NCBI GenBank assembly: GCA_007134225.1
Contig: SLLE01000116.1
Location: 1 to 57,671 of the forward strand
Origin: Tindallia sp.
GTDB lineage: Bacteria > Bacillota > Clostridia > Peptostreptococcales > Tindalliaceae
DNA: 57,671 bases
Direction of reading: 5' to 3'
The notes under the pieces: generated by a model
Database searches by the model: none
What the model was told of the DNA's origin: nothing
The model's input: only the letters and a program-made list of their open reading frames with translations
In this document: positions 43,080-52,860 of the stretch, in pieces
How the letters are laid out: every line of letters begins with the position of its first letter
Position numbering within the stretch: the stretch's first letter is position 1
Position numbers and translations under genes: made by a program

Positions 43080-44402
43080 ATGGACAGTTATTTTAAGCTA
43101 ACGGAACGAGGCACGAATGTTAAGACGGAAATTTTAGCTGGAGTCACCACCTTTATCACCATGGCATACATACTTTTTGTTAATCCGGACATTTTATCTG
43201 CTGCAGGGATGGATTTTAACGCTGTGTTTCTGGCCACATGTCTTTCGGCCGCTATTGGTACCTTTATTATGGGGTTTTATGCCAATCTGCCTTTTGCTCA
43301 GGCACCTGGCATGGGATTGAATGCGTTTTTTGCCTTTAGCGTTGTTTTGGGGATGAACTACACTTGGGAGCAGGCGCTGGCGGCTGTCTTTATCTCCGGA
43401 CTTGTTTTTATGCTTTTGACAGGAACTGGAACTCGGGAAGCGATTGTCAACGCTATTCCAAATTCCTTGAAGCATGCCATTGGAGGCGGTATTGGACTAT
43501 TTATTGCGCTGATTGGCCTTAAAAATGGTGGGATTGTTGTCCCTTATGAAGCAACTTTAGTTGATTTTGGGAACTTTACGGATCCAAAGGTTATCTTATC
43601 GGTAATTGGACTGGTTATTACAGGCATTTTAATGGCGAAGCGCATGAAAGGAGCCATCCTGCTTGGGATTTTGATCACAACGGCTATTGGAATTCCTTTG
43701 GGTGTCACCAGTACAGAAATTGCACAATTTGCCCGCCCGGATCTTTCACCAACGTTCATGAAAATGGATCTGGGAGGTCTGCTGGCTATTGGTGAGGCAG
43801 GCGTTGCAGGGGCACTGACAAGCGTGCTCTTTGTGGTGGTATCTTTTAGTTTGGTGGATATGTTCGATACCATTGGCACGTTAATTGGGACTGCAAATAA
43901 AGCGGGTATGCTGGACGAGGAAGGAAAACTTCCCAACATGAAGCAGGCTCTTTGGTCAGACGCTATTGCTACTTCTGCCGGAGCTGTGTTGGGAACGTCC
44001 ACTGTTACCACCTACGTTGAATCAGCAGCTGGTGTATCAGAAGGTGGAAAAACCGGGCTGACAGCAGTGACAACAGGCGTCTTGTTTCTATTTTCCATTG
44101 GACTGGCACCATTGGCGTTGGTTGTTCCTCCACAGGCAACAGCACCTGCTCTGATTATTGTTGGTGTTCTCATGATGAGCACTGTCAAAAATATTGACTT
44201 TGATAACTTCACAGAGGCATTACCTGCATTCTTAACGATTGCTATCATGCCTTTTACATTCAGCATTGCAAATGGCATCGCTGCCGGTATGATTTTTTAT
44301 CCGATTACAAAACTGGCAGTAGGCGAGTCAAAAGACGTTCACCCGGCTATTTATATTCTGGCAGCCTTGTTCATTCTAAGATTTACCATATTACCACATT
44401 AA
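43080..44402 (+). CDS. NCS2-family guanine/hypoxanthine permease
   Basis: A 440-residue transporter of the AzgA/PbuG branch of the NCS2 family, with about 12-14 membrane segments, importing guanine and hypoxanthine with protons. Seen are LAGVTTFITMAYILFVNPDIL near the N-terminus, FAQAPGMGLNAFFAF, FVVVSFSLVDMFDTIGTLIG and GTSTVTTYVESAAGVSEGGKTGL, all AzgA-like. The guanine riboswitch upstream supports the substrate. TAAGGAGG precedes ATG 43080; earlier in-frame codons cover the riboswitch and are not translated. Confidence 0.95.
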   Translation: MDSYFKLTERGTNVKTEILAGVTTFITMAYILFVNPDILSAAGMDFNAVFLATCLSAAIGTFIMGFYANLPFAQAPGMGLNAFFAFSVVLGMNYTWEQALAAVFISGLVFMLLTGTGTREAIVNAIPNSLKHAIGGGIGLFIALIGLKNGGIVVPYEATLVDFGNFTDPKVILSVIGLVITGILMAKRMKGAILLGILITTAIGIPLGVTSTEIAQFARPDLSPTFMKMDLGGLLAIGEAGVAGALTSVLFVVVSFSLVDMFDTIGTLIGTANKAGMLDEEGKLPNMKQALWSDAIATSAGAVLGTSTVTTYVESAAGVSEGGKTGLTAVTTGVLFLFSIGLAPLALVVPPQATAPALIIVGVLMMSTVKNIDFDNFTEALPAFLTIAIMPFTFSIANGIAAGMIFYPITKLAVGESKDVHPAIYILAALFILRFTILPH

Positions 44403-44419
44403 TAAAGGGACAATGTAGG

Positions 44420-44455
44420 AAGGATTCTCTTTCTGACAGCAGAAAGAAAATCCTT
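44420..44455 (+). terminator. Hairpin between permease and purK
   Basis: AAGGATT-C-TCTTTCTG and CAGAAAGA-A-AATCCTT pair around ACAG, a long stable stem. No T run follows (CGGTATCG), so it may stabilise mRNA ends or cause partial termination; the pur genes could be transcribed from the riboswitch promoter by read-through. Confidence 0.6.
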
Positions 44456-44496
44456 CGGTATCGTTTGAAAGACTTAAAAAAAGGAGGAAACTCAAC

Positions 44497-45648
44497 GTGA
44501 AGCGCTGTGACATTGGAGTCGTTGGCGGAGGACAATTAGGAAAAATGCTATTGATGGAAGGACATCGAATGGGGTTAACCTTTGCCATTTTAGATCCTTC
44601 AGAAATGTGTCCGGCTGGGGTAATGGCTCATGAGCTTATTCATGGCCGTTTTTTTGATGAAAGCAGTATTCGGTTGCTAGCCGAAAAAAGCCACCGGTTG
44701 ACCTATGAATTTGAACATATTCACGCAGAGTCTTTAATGAAACTGGTAGAAGAGGGGTTTTCCGTTATGCCCTCAGCTGAAACCCTTTATATGATTCAGG
44801 ATAAATACAGACAGAACATGGCTTTGGAAGAAAAAAGACTGCCAGTACCGGCTTATATGAAAATCGATTCGGTGCAGGATCTGAAAAAGGCAGCAGATCT
44901 TTTTGGGTTTCCATTCCTGCTTAAGAGTTGTCGGGGTGGTTATGACGGAAAAGGTAATGTCAAGATCGACAGAGAGGATGAAATGGAAGCAGCCTTTCAT
45001 CAGCTTGAAGGATCGGAGCAGCCTCTGATGGGGGAGAAATTTGTCGATTTTTCCATGGAAATATCCGTTATCGTCGCCCGGGATCATCAGGGAGGAACAG
45101 AAACCTTTCCTGTAGGACAAAATATCCACCGGGATAATATTTTGGAAATGAGCATTGTGCCGGCTCCACTTCCGGACTCTCTGCTGGAAAAGGCAGAAGC
45201 TTTGGCAAAAGATACCATGAAACAGCTGATGGGAACAGGCATTTTTTGTATTGAAATGTTTGTGGATCAGGACAACCAGTTGTGGATTAATGAAATTGCT
45301 CCCAGGACGCATAATTCCGGGCACTATACCATCGAAGCCTGTAATATTTCTCAGTTTGGTCAGCAAATCCGGGCCTTGATGGGTTGGCCGCTGGAGAAAC
45401 CAAAGCTGTTTAAACCGGCGGTTATGCTGAATTTGTTGGGAGATCCTGAAAGAAGCGGTTCGCCAAAGCTGGAAGGAATCGAAGAAGCCATGAAACTAAC
45501 GGACGTATACCCTCACTTATATGGGAAAGCAGAAAGCCGGCCTGGCAGAAAAATGGGACATGTCACCATTTTGGCGGACAGCAGGGAAGAGGCGATTGAA
45601 AAAGCGGAAAAAGTTCGGGGCATCCTTAAGGTGATAGTATGGGAATAA
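44497..45648 (+). CDS. purK: N5-carboxyaminoimidazole ribonucleotide synthase PurK
   Basis: A 383-residue ATP-grasp enzyme that attaches bicarbonate to AIR using ATP, giving N5-CAIR. It begins with a dinucleotide-like loop IGVVGGGQLGKMLLMEG; the ATP-grasp core has FPFLLKSCRGGYDGKGNV and ending WINEIAPRTHNSGHYTIEAC. GTG start with AAAGGAGG upstream. First gene of the purK-E-C-F-M-N-H-D run; the usual order in Firmicutes is purE before purK. Confidence 0.96.
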   Translation: MKRCDIGVVGGGQLGKMLLMEGHRMGLTFAILDPSEMCPAGVMAHELIHGRFFDESSIRLLAEKSHRLTYEFEHIHAESLMKLVEEGFSVMPSAETLYMIQDKYRQNMALEEKRLPVPAYMKIDSVQDLKKAADLFGFPFLLKSCRGGYDGKGNVKIDREDEMEAAFHQLEGSEQPLMGEKFVDFSMEISVIVARDHQGGTETFPVGQNIHRDNILEMSIVPAPLPDSLLEKAEALAKDTMKQLMGTGIFCIEMFVDQDNQLWINEIAPRTHNSGHYTIEACNISQFGQQIRALMGWPLEKPKLFKPAVMLNLLGDPERSGSPKLEGIEEAMKLTDVYPHLYGKAESRPGRKMGHVTILADSREEAIEKAEKVRGILKVIVWE

Positions 45649-45667
45649 ACAGAACAGGAGGATTTAG

Positions 45668-46189
45668 ATGAAAGAACCGGAAGTTGCCATTATTATGGGA
45701 AGTGATTCAGATCTGCCGGTAATGAAAGAAGCAGCGCAGGTACTGGATGATTTAGGCATTCAATGCGAAACAACCATCGTTTCGGCTCACCGTACACCGG
45801 AGCGCATGGTAGAATATGCACAGGAAGCAAAGCGTCGCGGGATTAAGGTGATTATTGCCGGAGCCGGCGGTGCGGCTCATTTGCCTGGGATGGTTGCCTC
45901 TATGACAACCCTTCCTGTGATAGGAGTGCCCGTTAAGAGTAAAGCCTTAAGTGGCTGGGACTCCCTCCTCTCCATCGTGCAAATGCCGGCAGGTATTCCG
46001 GTGGCAACCGTTGCCATTAATGGTGCCAGAAATGCCGGGTTGCTGGCAGCCCAGATATTGGGGGTGTCTAACGCTGAAATTGCCGGGAAGCTGGAAGGGT
46101 TTCGAGAGCGTCAAAAGGATCAGGTAATGAAAAAAGCAGATACGCTGGAAAAAATGGGGATTGATGCCTTTCTGGAAGGGAGACAATAG
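45668..46189 (+). CDS. purE: N5-CAIR mutase PurE
   Basis: A 173-residue class I PurE that converts N5-CAIR to CAIR. The signature [10 protein letters not shown] (about 10-19), SAHRTPERM and [10 protein letters not shown] are all present. ACAGGAGG precedes the ATG. It lies 19 bases after purK, and the two act in sequence. Confidence 0.97.
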   Translation: MKEPEVAIIMGSDSDLPVMKEAAQVLDDLGIQCETTIVSAHRTPERMVEYAQEAKRRGIKVIIAGAGGAAHLPGMVASMTTLPVIGVPVKSKALSGWDSLLSIVQMPAGIPVATVAINGARNAGLLAAQILGVSNAEIAGKLEGFRERQKDQVMKKADTLEKMGIDAFLEGRQ

Positions 46190-46190
46190 C

Positions 46191-46925
46191 ATGATTAATA
46201 TGGCTGTGCCGGAAAAAAAAGAAATGATGTATGAAGGAAAAGCGAAACAGGTCTATGCCACGGAAGATTCATCCCGGGTAATTGTTTATTTTAAGGATGA
46301 TGCGACAGCCTTTAACGGAAAAAAGAAAAGTCAGATCAGCGGAAAAGGTGAAATTAATAATACCTTGTCGTCCATTCTTTACACCTATCTGGAAGAGAAG
46401 GGAATTAAAACCCATTTTCTTCGTCAATTATCGACGCGGGAAATGCTGGTACATGCCGTTGATATTATTCCCCTGGAAGTCATTGTCCGAAATATTGCGG
46501 CAGGCTCAATGGCCCGAAATCTAGGGGTTAAGGAAGGCACCGTTTTTAAAAAACCGATTCTGGAATACTCCTTCAAAAAGGATGAATTGGGAGATCCCAT
46601 GGTCAGTGAAGACCATATCATTGCATTAGAATGGGCCTCACAAGAACAGATTGACTTCATCCGAAGAACAGCATTGAAAATAAATGAACTGCTGAAGGAA
46701 ATCATGCTGAAGGCAGGCCTTCGTTTAGTGGACTTTAAACTGGAATTTGGGATGAGAAAGAATGAAATGTTGCTGGCAGATGAAATATCACCGGATACCT
46801 GTCGATTGTGGGATGTGGAAACGGGCGAAGTAATGGACAAGGATCGATTTCGAAAAGATTTAGGTCAGGTGGCGGAGCATTATCAGGAAGTGTTGAAAAG
46901 GGTTAAAAAGGCGCTAAGCGTCTAA
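46191..46925 (+). CDS. purC: SAICAR synthase PurC
   Basis: A 244-residue enzyme that joins CAIR with aspartate using ATP. It shows YEGKAKQVYATED at the N-terminus, FKDDATAFNGKKK, VRNIAAGSMARNLGV and ADEISPDTCRLWD. ATG 46191 follows the purE stop by one base and has AAGGGAG at 8 bases; ATG 46200 is also possible. The next step, adenylosuccinate lyase PurB, is not encoded in the window. Confidence 0.97.
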   Translation: MINMAVPEKKEMMYEGKAKQVYATEDSSRVIVYFKDDATAFNGKKKSQISGKGEINNTLSSILYTYLEEKGIKTHFLRQLSTREMLVHAVDIIPLEVIVRNIAAGSMARNLGVKEGTVFKKPILEYSFKKDELGDPMVSEDHIIALEWASQEQIDFIRRTALKINELLKEIMLKAGLRLVDFKLEFGMRKNEMLLADEISPDTCRLWDVETGEVMDKDRFRKDLGQVAEHYQEVLKRVKKALSV

Positions 46926-46940
46926 AATGGAGGGTTGACT

Positions 46941-48383
46941 GTGTCAAAGGAATTGTTGTGGGATGAGCTTAAAGAAGAGTGTGGCGTTGTCGGACTGATT
47001 CAGCATGAAGATGATCATACATCAGAGTTGCTGTATTATGGTCTCTATGCACTACAGCACAGAGGGCAGGAAAGTGCCGGTATTGCCGTCAATGATGGCG
47101 AAAAAGCCAGGTGGCATAAAGAAATGGGTCTGGTATCCGAGGTTTTTGGTGAAAGTGAACTGGAGAAACTCACAGGAAAGATTGGAATAGGCCATGTTCG
47201 ATATTCCACCTCTGGAGAATCTGATGTGGAAAATGCACAACCACTGGTGGTTCGTTATCGTGGAGGCACCATAGCGTTGGCTCATAATGGAAATCTGGTG
47301 AACGCCAAACTGCTAAGAGACCGACTGGAGGACTCGGGCGTTGTGTTTCAAACCACCATTGATTCAGAAGTGATTGTGAATTTGATCGCCCGCTATAGCA
47401 ACGAGGGCATTCATGGCGCCATTCGTCGTTCCATGGAACTGATCAAGGGCGCGTATGCCTTGGTCATGATGAACGAAGAATGTCTGATTGGCGTTCGGGA
47501 TCCGCTGGGATTAAGGCCTCTTTGCATCGGCAAGACAGAAAAAGGCTATGTACTGGCATCGGAGAGCAGTGCCTTCGACGTCATGGGAGCTGAAATGGTA
47601 AGAGACGTGGAGCCGGGGGAAATGGTAACGATCACGCCGGAGGGAATAGAATCTGAGTTTTTCCAGTCATCGGCGAAAAGAGCCGGTTGTATTTTTGAAT
47701 ACATCTACTTTGCCAGACCAGACAGTGTCATTGATGGCATTAATGTTTATCATGCGCGAAAAAACTCAGGACGTATTCTTTTCAGGGAGAGCCCGGTTGA
47801 TGCGGATATGGTGATGGCCGTTCCGGATTCATCCGTACCGGTGGCCCTTGGCTACGCAGAAGAATCCGGGATCCCCTACGGCGAAGGTCTGATTAAGAAT
47901 CGATATATTGGCAGAACCTTTATTCAACCAACCCAGGCGATACGTGAACTGGCGGTTAAGCTGAAGCTGTCTCCCATGGCTGCTAATATCGAAGGAAAGC
48001 GATTGATTCTCATCGATGATTCCATTGTGCGGGGTACTACCAGTAAACGAATTGTTGAAACGCTGAAACAGGCCGGTGCAAAAGAAGTGCATGTCCGAGT
48101 CAGCTCACCGCCGGTGGCCTACAGTTGTTATTTCGGAATTGATACGCCGGACCGAAATCAGCTAATCGGTGCCGTTAAAACCGTGGAACAGATTCGAAAA
48201 ATCATTGGTGCAGACAGTCTATACTACCTCAGTCCGGAAGGGCTGGTAAAGGGAGTGGGAAGGCCCAAAAATCAGTTTTGTTTAGCCTGCTTTGACGGCG
48301 ACTACCCAATGGACCTGCCGGAAAAAGCGCAAAAGCAGAATGGACATCGGGTATTTCAGCGATTGGAAGAGGAGGGCTCCTGA
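46941..48383 (+). CDS. purF: Amidophosphoribosyltransferase PurF
   Basis: A 480-residue enzyme for the first committed step: PRPP plus glutamine gives phosphoribosylamine. A 13-residue propeptide precedes the catalytic C14 (EEC-GVVGL). The PRPP loop is LIDDSIVRGTTSKRIV. It is of the Bacillus type with an Fe-S cluster: cysteines in AGCIFEYIYF, YSCYFGID and FCLACFDGD. GGAGGG at 46929-46934 favours GTG 46941 over TTG 46935. It ends TGATG, overlapping purM. Confidence 0.97.
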   Translation: MSKELLWDELKEECGVVGLIQHEDDHTSELLYYGLYALQHRGQESAGIAVNDGEKARWHKEMGLVSEVFGESELEKLTGKIGIGHVRYSTSGESDVENAQPLVVRYRGGTIALAHNGNLVNAKLLRDRLEDSGVVFQTTIDSEVIVNLIARYSNEGIHGAIRRSMELIKGAYALVMMNEECLIGVRDPLGLRPLCIGKTEKGYVLASESSAFDVMGAEMVRDVEPGEMVTITPEGIESEFFQSSAKRAGCIFEYIYFARPDSVIDGINVYHARKNSGRILFRESPVDADMVMAVPDSSVPVALGYAEESGIPYGEGLIKNRYIGRTFIQPTQAIRELAVKLKLSPMAANIEGKRLILIDDSIVRGTTSKRIVETLKQAGAKEVHVRVSSPPVAYSCYFGIDTPDRNQLIGAVKTVEQIRKIIGADSLYYLSPEGLVKGVGRPKNQFCLACFDGDYPMDLPEKAQKQNGHRVFQRLEEEGS

Positions 48384-49426
48384 TGGGAAAAATCACCTAT
48401 GAATCCGCTGGCGTTGATGTGCAGGAAGGACAGCGCAGTGTCGAACTGATGAAAAAAGCTGTTCAAAAAACCATGACACCAGAGGTGCTCCAAGGCCTTG
48501 GAAGCTTTGGCGCAATGGTTCAGCCAGACTTGACAAACATTGAACAACCGGTGTTGGTGTCTGGAACCGATGGTGTTGGAACAAAGCTCAAGCTAGCCTT
48601 TCTGCTGGATCGGCACGATACCATCGGGCAGGATTGTGTGGCTATGTGCGTCAACGATATTTTATGCCATGGAGCGAAACCTTTGTTTTTTTTGGACTAC
48701 CTGGCTACGGGAAAATTAAAGGCCGAAAAAGCGGCCGGAATTGTCGCGGGGATTGCTGAGGCGTGTCAGGCTTCTGGTTGCGCACTTGTTGGCGGTGAAA
48801 CCGCTGAAATGCCTGGATTTTACAGTGAAGGTGAATATGATTTGGCCGGATTTGCTGTGGGAATGGTGGATCGTAAAAAAATGATTACCGGGAATTCCAT
48901 ACAAGCAGGCGATGTGATTCTTGGCTTGGCTTCCTCAGGTCTTCACAGCAACGGTTTTTCACTGGTTCGGAAAATTCTGCTGGAAAAAGAGCGGATGAAC
49001 CTGGCGGATGCTTTTGGGGATCGGGGTAAAACCCTGGGAGAAGAACTATTGACTCCAACGGCTCTCTATGTCAAACCGGTTATGGCGATGATGGAAAAGA
49101 TGACCATCAAAGGACTGGCACATATTACCGGAGGTGGATTTTATGAAAATCTCCCTCGAACCTTGCCGGAAGGAACGGCTGCCAACCTTCAGCGTGAAAG
49201 CTGGGAGATCCCGCCAATTTTTGATCTGTTAAAGGAAAAAGGACCGCTGGAGGAGGATGTTCTTTTTGGCACCTTTAACATGGGCATCGGCATGATGGTG
49301 ATTGTAGCGCCGGAGGATGTAAAAGACGCATTGGAAACTCTGTCTAAAAATGGACAAAAGGCTTGGAATATCGGAGAAGTGACAGAAGGAAATGGTCAGG
49401 TGACATTATGCAGCCCGTTAAAATAG
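48383..49426 (+). CDS. purM: AIR synthase PurM
   Basis: A 347-residue enzyme closing the imidazole ring of FGAM to AIR with ATP. Seen are VSGTDGVGTKLKLAF, CVNDILCHGAKPLFFLDY, LVGGETAEMPGFY and HITGGGFYENLPR. The start overlaps the purF stop by one base, and its last 19 bases overlap purN. Its substrate FGAM must come from a PurL or PurSQL encoded outside this window. Confidence 0.97.
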   Translation: MGKITYESAGVDVQEGQRSVELMKKAVQKTMTPEVLQGLGSFGAMVQPDLTNIEQPVLVSGTDGVGTKLKLAFLLDRHDTIGQDCVAMCVNDILCHGAKPLFFLDYLATGKLKAEKAAGIVAGIAEACQASGCALVGGETAEMPGFYSEGEYDLAGFAVGMVDRKKMITGNSIQAGDVILGLASSGLHSNGFSLVRKILLEKERMNLADAFGDRGKTLGEELLTPTALYVKPVMAMMEKMTIKGLAHITGGGFYENLPRTLPEGTAANLQRESWEIPPIFDLLKEKGPLEEDVLFGTFNMGIGMMVIVAPEDVKDALETLSKNGQKAWNIGEVTEGNGQVTLCSPLK

Positions 49427-50076
49427 CGGTGTTAATCTCCGGCGGCGGTACCAATATGCAGGCCTTAATGGATGCAGCCGACAGGAAGGAACTTAACATC
49501 GATATTTGTCTTGTGATTTCCAGTCGGAAAAATGCTTATGGAATCAAGAGGGCAGAAGCGCGAGGCATCAAAGTGAAATGTCTTTCTGAAGCCGGACAGC
49601 TGGAAGAGACAATGGAAGATGCCATGCTGCAATGGCTCAAAGAAGAAGCCATTGAGCTGGTAGTACTGGCCGGATTTGTCAAAAAAGTGCCGGAATCTGT
49701 GGTAAGAGCCTACCAAAACCGGATGATCAATGTGCATCCATCCCTCATTCCCGCCTTTTCCGGCCCGGGTTATTATGGGAAGAAAGTACATCAGGCAGTG
49801 CAAAGGCGCGGTGTGAAGCTGACGGGCGCAACGGTCCATTTTGTCAATGAAGGGATGGACGAAGGACCTATTATTCTACAAGAGGCTGTTGCCTTAACAG
49901 GAACAGAGACTTTGGAAACAATTGCTGAAAAGGTATTGAAAGTGGAGCACCAACTACTGCCAGAAGCAGTACACCTTTTTGTCAACAAACAATTGACGGT
50001 CAAAGATGGCCGAGTCATAATTCAGGAAGAGGGGATGAAATATGATAAAAAGGGCACTGATCAGTATTTCAGATAA
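49408..50076 (+). CDS. purN: Phosphoribosylglycinamide formyltransferase PurN
   Basis: A 222-residue folate-dependent enzyme that formylates GAR. It begins [15 protein letters not shown]; the catalytic Asn and His are in [11 protein letters not shown] and the Asp in [12 protein letters not shown]. The ATG at 49408 has AGGTGA about 5 bases upstream and lies inside the end of purM; its end overlaps purH by 35 bases, an unusually long overlap that implies tight coupling. Confidence 0.95.
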   Translation: MQPVKIAVLISGGGTNMQALMDAADRKELNIDICLVISSRKNAYGIKRAEARGIKVKCLSEAGQLEETMEDAMLQWLKEEAIELVVLAGFVKKVPESVVRAYQNRMINVHPSLIPAFSGPGYYGKKVHQAVQRRGVKLTGATVHFVNEGMDEGPIILQEAVALTGTETLETIAEKVLKVEHQLLPEAVHLFVNKQLTVKDGRVIIQEEGMKYDKKGTDQYFR

Positions 50077-51574
50077 AAAAGGCATTAAAGAACTGGGACA
50101 AAAGTTGCATCAACAGGGGATTGAAATCATTTCCACTGGCGGAACGGCAAAAATGCTGGCAGATAACGGCGTTCCCGTGAGTGAGGTATCGGAAATCACT
50201 GGCTTTCCAGAGTGTCTGGACGGGCGTGTTAAAACGTTGCACCCAGCCATACATGGCGGTCTACTGGCAAGACGATCCCTGCCGGAGCATATGAAAACTC
50301 TGAAAGAAGAGGCTATTGACACCATCGACCTGGTGATTATCAACTTATACCCTTTTAAGGAAACCATGCTAAAGAAAGAGGCATCTTTTCAGGATGTAGT
50401 GGAACAAATTGATATTGGCGGACCGGCGATGCTCCGTTCTGCGGCTAAGAACCACGAGGATGTCACAGTGGTGGTGGATCCAGAGGATTACGGAACAGTA
50501 CTGGAAGAAATAAAAGCAACGGGCAATACCAACTTGACCACCCGGAAAAAACTGGCAGCAAAAGCATTTCAGTTGACCAGCCATTATGACACATTGATTG
50601 CATCCTACCTGTCTAAGGAGCAGGAGGAGAAATTTACGAATACCAAGACACTGACCTTTGAAAAAGTACAGGATCTAAGGTATGGAGAAAATCCGCATCA
50701 GCAGGCCGCTTTTTACCGGGAGGTGGATGCGGCAAAGGGAACGTTACCGGCAGCGAAACAGTTGCAAGGAAAAGAGCTGTCCTTTAACAATATTAATGAT
50801 GCGGCCGAAACCCTGAGCTTACTGCAGGAATTTGAAGCACCCACGGCGGTGGCGGTAAAGCATACAAACCCCTGCGGTGTTGCATCGGCAGATACCATTG
50901 AGGAAGCCTATCGAAAAGCTTTCCAATCCGATCCATTGTCGATTTTTGGAGGGATCGTCGCTGTTAACCGATCGTTAACGGAAGAAGCGGCTGTAAAAAT
51001 GGCAGAAATATTTTTGGAAGTTATAATAGCGCCTTCCTTTACGGAAAAGGCATTGGAAGTATTGGCTAAAAAGCCAAACGTTCGTCTTTTGGAAATACCG
51101 GAAATAGATCAGGTGCAGATGCAGGCTATGGATTTGAAACGAGTATCCGGTGGGTTGCTTCTTCAGGAGGCAGATGAAGCGCTGTTGAATACGCTGGAAG
51201 CCAAAACAGAGCGACAGCCGACGGAAGAAGAGAAGCGAGATTTGGCCTTTGCCTGGAAAATTGTAAAACACGTGAAATCCAATGCTATCGTGATTGTGAA
51301 AGACCAGCAAACCCTGGCAGTGGGGCCGGGACAGACCAGCCGGATATGGGCGTTGCAGAATGCCATCCAAAATACGAGTCATAACCTCGAAGGAGCAGTC
51401 ATGGCTTCGGACGCCTTTTTTCCTTTTCCGGACTGTGTGGAAGAAGCGCACGCAGCAGGTGTTACGGCGATTATCCAGCCGGGAGGTTCCAATAAGGATC
51501 AAGACTCCATTGATGCCTGCAACAAAACCGGCATGGCAATGACCTTTACTGGGATGAGACACTTCAAACATTAG
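50042..51574 (+). CDS. purH: AICAR transformylase / IMP cyclohydrolase PurH
   Basis: A 510-residue bifunctional enzyme for the last two steps to IMP. The N-terminal cyclohydrolase (about 1-195) begins [16 protein letters not shown] and has [19 protein letters not shown]; the transformylase part has [30 protein letters not shown] and [13 protein letters not shown]. The protein ends with the usual [12 protein letters not shown] 50042 has GAGGGG upstream. Confidence 0.97.
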   Translation: MIKRALISISDKKGIKELGQKLHQQGIEIISTGGTAKMLADNGVPVSEVSEITGFPECLDGRVKTLHPAIHGGLLARRSLPEHMKTLKEEAIDTIDLVIINLYPFKETMLKKEASFQDVVEQIDIGGPAMLRSAAKNHEDVTVVVDPEDYGTVLEEIKATGNTNLTTRKKLAAKAFQLTSHYDTLIASYLSKEQEEKFTNTKTLTFEKVQDLRYGENPHQQAAFYREVDAAKGTLPAAKQLQGKELSFNNINDAAETLSLLQEFEAPTAVAVKHTNPCGVASADTIEEAYRKAFQSDPLSIFGGIVAVNRSLTEEAAVKMAEIFLEVIIAPSFTEKALEVLAKKPNVRLLEIPEIDQVQMQAMDLKRVSGGLLLQEADEALLNTLEAKTERQPTEEEKRDLAFAWKIVKHVKSNAIVIVKDQQTLAVGPGQTSRIWALQNAIQNTSHNLEGAVMASDAFFPFPDCVEEAHAAGVTAIIQPGGSNKDQDSIDACNKTGMAMTFTGMRHFKH

Positions 51575-51586
51575 GAGTTGATGAGG

Positions 51587-52840
51587 ATGAAGATACTTGT
51601 AATCGGCAGCGGCGGAAGAGAGCATACATTGGTTTGGAAACTGAAACAGTGTTCGGCAGTCGGACGCATTTACTGTGCTCCGGGAAATCCGGGTGTTGGT
51701 AAACTGGCAGAATGTGTTCATATTCAACCGGATCAAATAGAAAAGCTTAAGGAATTTGCACTGGATAAACAAATTGATTTAACCATTGTTGGACCGGAAG
51801 TACCCTTGGTGGCCGGTATTGTGGATCAATTTCGGGAAGAAGGCCTTCAAATTGTCGGCCCGGATCAAGCCGGTGCTCGCTTAGAAGGAAGCAAATCCTT
51901 CGCCAAAGCGTTTATGAAAAAGTACCAGATACCTACCGGCAGATACGAGGTGGCTTATGATCCGGTGGAAGCAAAAAAGAAATTAAAGGGCTTTTCGTAT
52001 CCGGTGGTTATTAAGGCAGACGGGCTGGCGGCAGGAAAAGGGGTGCTGATTTGCCAGAAAGAGGCGGAAGCTTTTGGGGCGATTGAAGATATTCTGGAAA
52101 AAAACGTTTTCGGAGATGCCGGGAATCATTTGGTAATAGAGGAGTTTTTAGAAGGAATTGAAACCTCCGTGCTTTGCTTTGTAGACGGGGAGACGATCTT
52201 ACCAATGGTAAGCTCCCAGGATCACAAACAGATAGGGGATAACGATACCGGGCCAAACACCGGTGGAATGGGAACTTACTCGCCCAATCGGGTTTATACG
52301 GAATCCATGGCCAAAGAAGTGGAACGAAAAATTCTCCAACCGACATTAAAAGGAATTCAGGAAGAAAAGATGGATTTCAGAGGGATTCTTTTCATTGGCT
52401 TGATGATCACTAAAGACGGGGCAAAGGTACTGGAATATAATGTGCGATTTGGAGACCCGGAAACGCAGGTAGTGTTGCCGCGCATGAAAAGCGACTTGTG
52501 TCAGGTATTCACTCATATGCTGAATCGAAACCTGGGTAAATTAAAGCTGGAATGGCGTGACGAAACGGTGGTTTGCGTTGTGCTGGCTTCAGGCGGTTAT
52601 CCGGGTTCCTACGAAAAAGGAATCCCAATCCATGGTTTGGATGAGATTCCGGAGGACGTTATGATTTTTCATGCCGGAACCGAGTATAAAAAGGATGAAT
52701 TGGTGACGGCAGGCGGCAGGGTGCTGGGGATCACTGCCATGGGAAAAGATGTGGAGGAAGCCCGGAGCAAAGCTTATGCGGCAGTTGACCGGATTCAGTT
52801 TCAGGGAAAAACCTATCGTAAGGATATAGGGCTTCGATAA
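51587..52840 (+). CDS. purD: Phosphoribosylamine-glycine ligase PurD
   Basis: A 417-residue ATP-grasp enzyme, second step of the pathway, joining phosphoribosylamine with glycine. It starts MKILVIGSGGREHTLVWKL and contains PVVIKADGLAAGKGVLI, VIEEFLEGIETSVLCF and EYNVRFGDPETQVVLPRM. TTG 51578 and ATG 51581 are in frame, but AGGAG at 51573-51577 best fits ATG 51587. Last gene of the pur run; it ends 20 bases from the end of convergent panC with no clear terminator. Confidence 0.96.
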   Translation: MKILVIGSGGREHTLVWKLKQCSAVGRIYCAPGNPGVGKLAECVHIQPDQIEKLKEFALDKQIDLTIVGPEVPLVAGIVDQFREEGLQIVGPDQAGARLEGSKSFAKAFMKKYQIPTGRYEVAYDPVEAKKKLKGFSYPVVIKADGLAAGKGVLICQKEAEAFGAIEDILEKNVFGDAGNHLVIEEFLEGIETSVLCFVDGETILPMVSSQDHKQIGDNDTGPNTGGMGTYSPNRVYTESMAKEVERKILQPTLKGIQEEKMDFRGILFIGLMITKDGAKVLEYNVRFGDPETQVVLPRMKSDLCQVFTHMLNRNLGKLKLEWRDETVVCVVLASGGYPGSYEKGIPIHGLDEIPEDVMIFHAGTEYKKDELVTAGGRVLGITAMGKDVEEARSKAYAAVDRIQFQGKTYRKDIGLR

Positions 52841-52860
52841 GTCAAAGCCGCATGATATTG

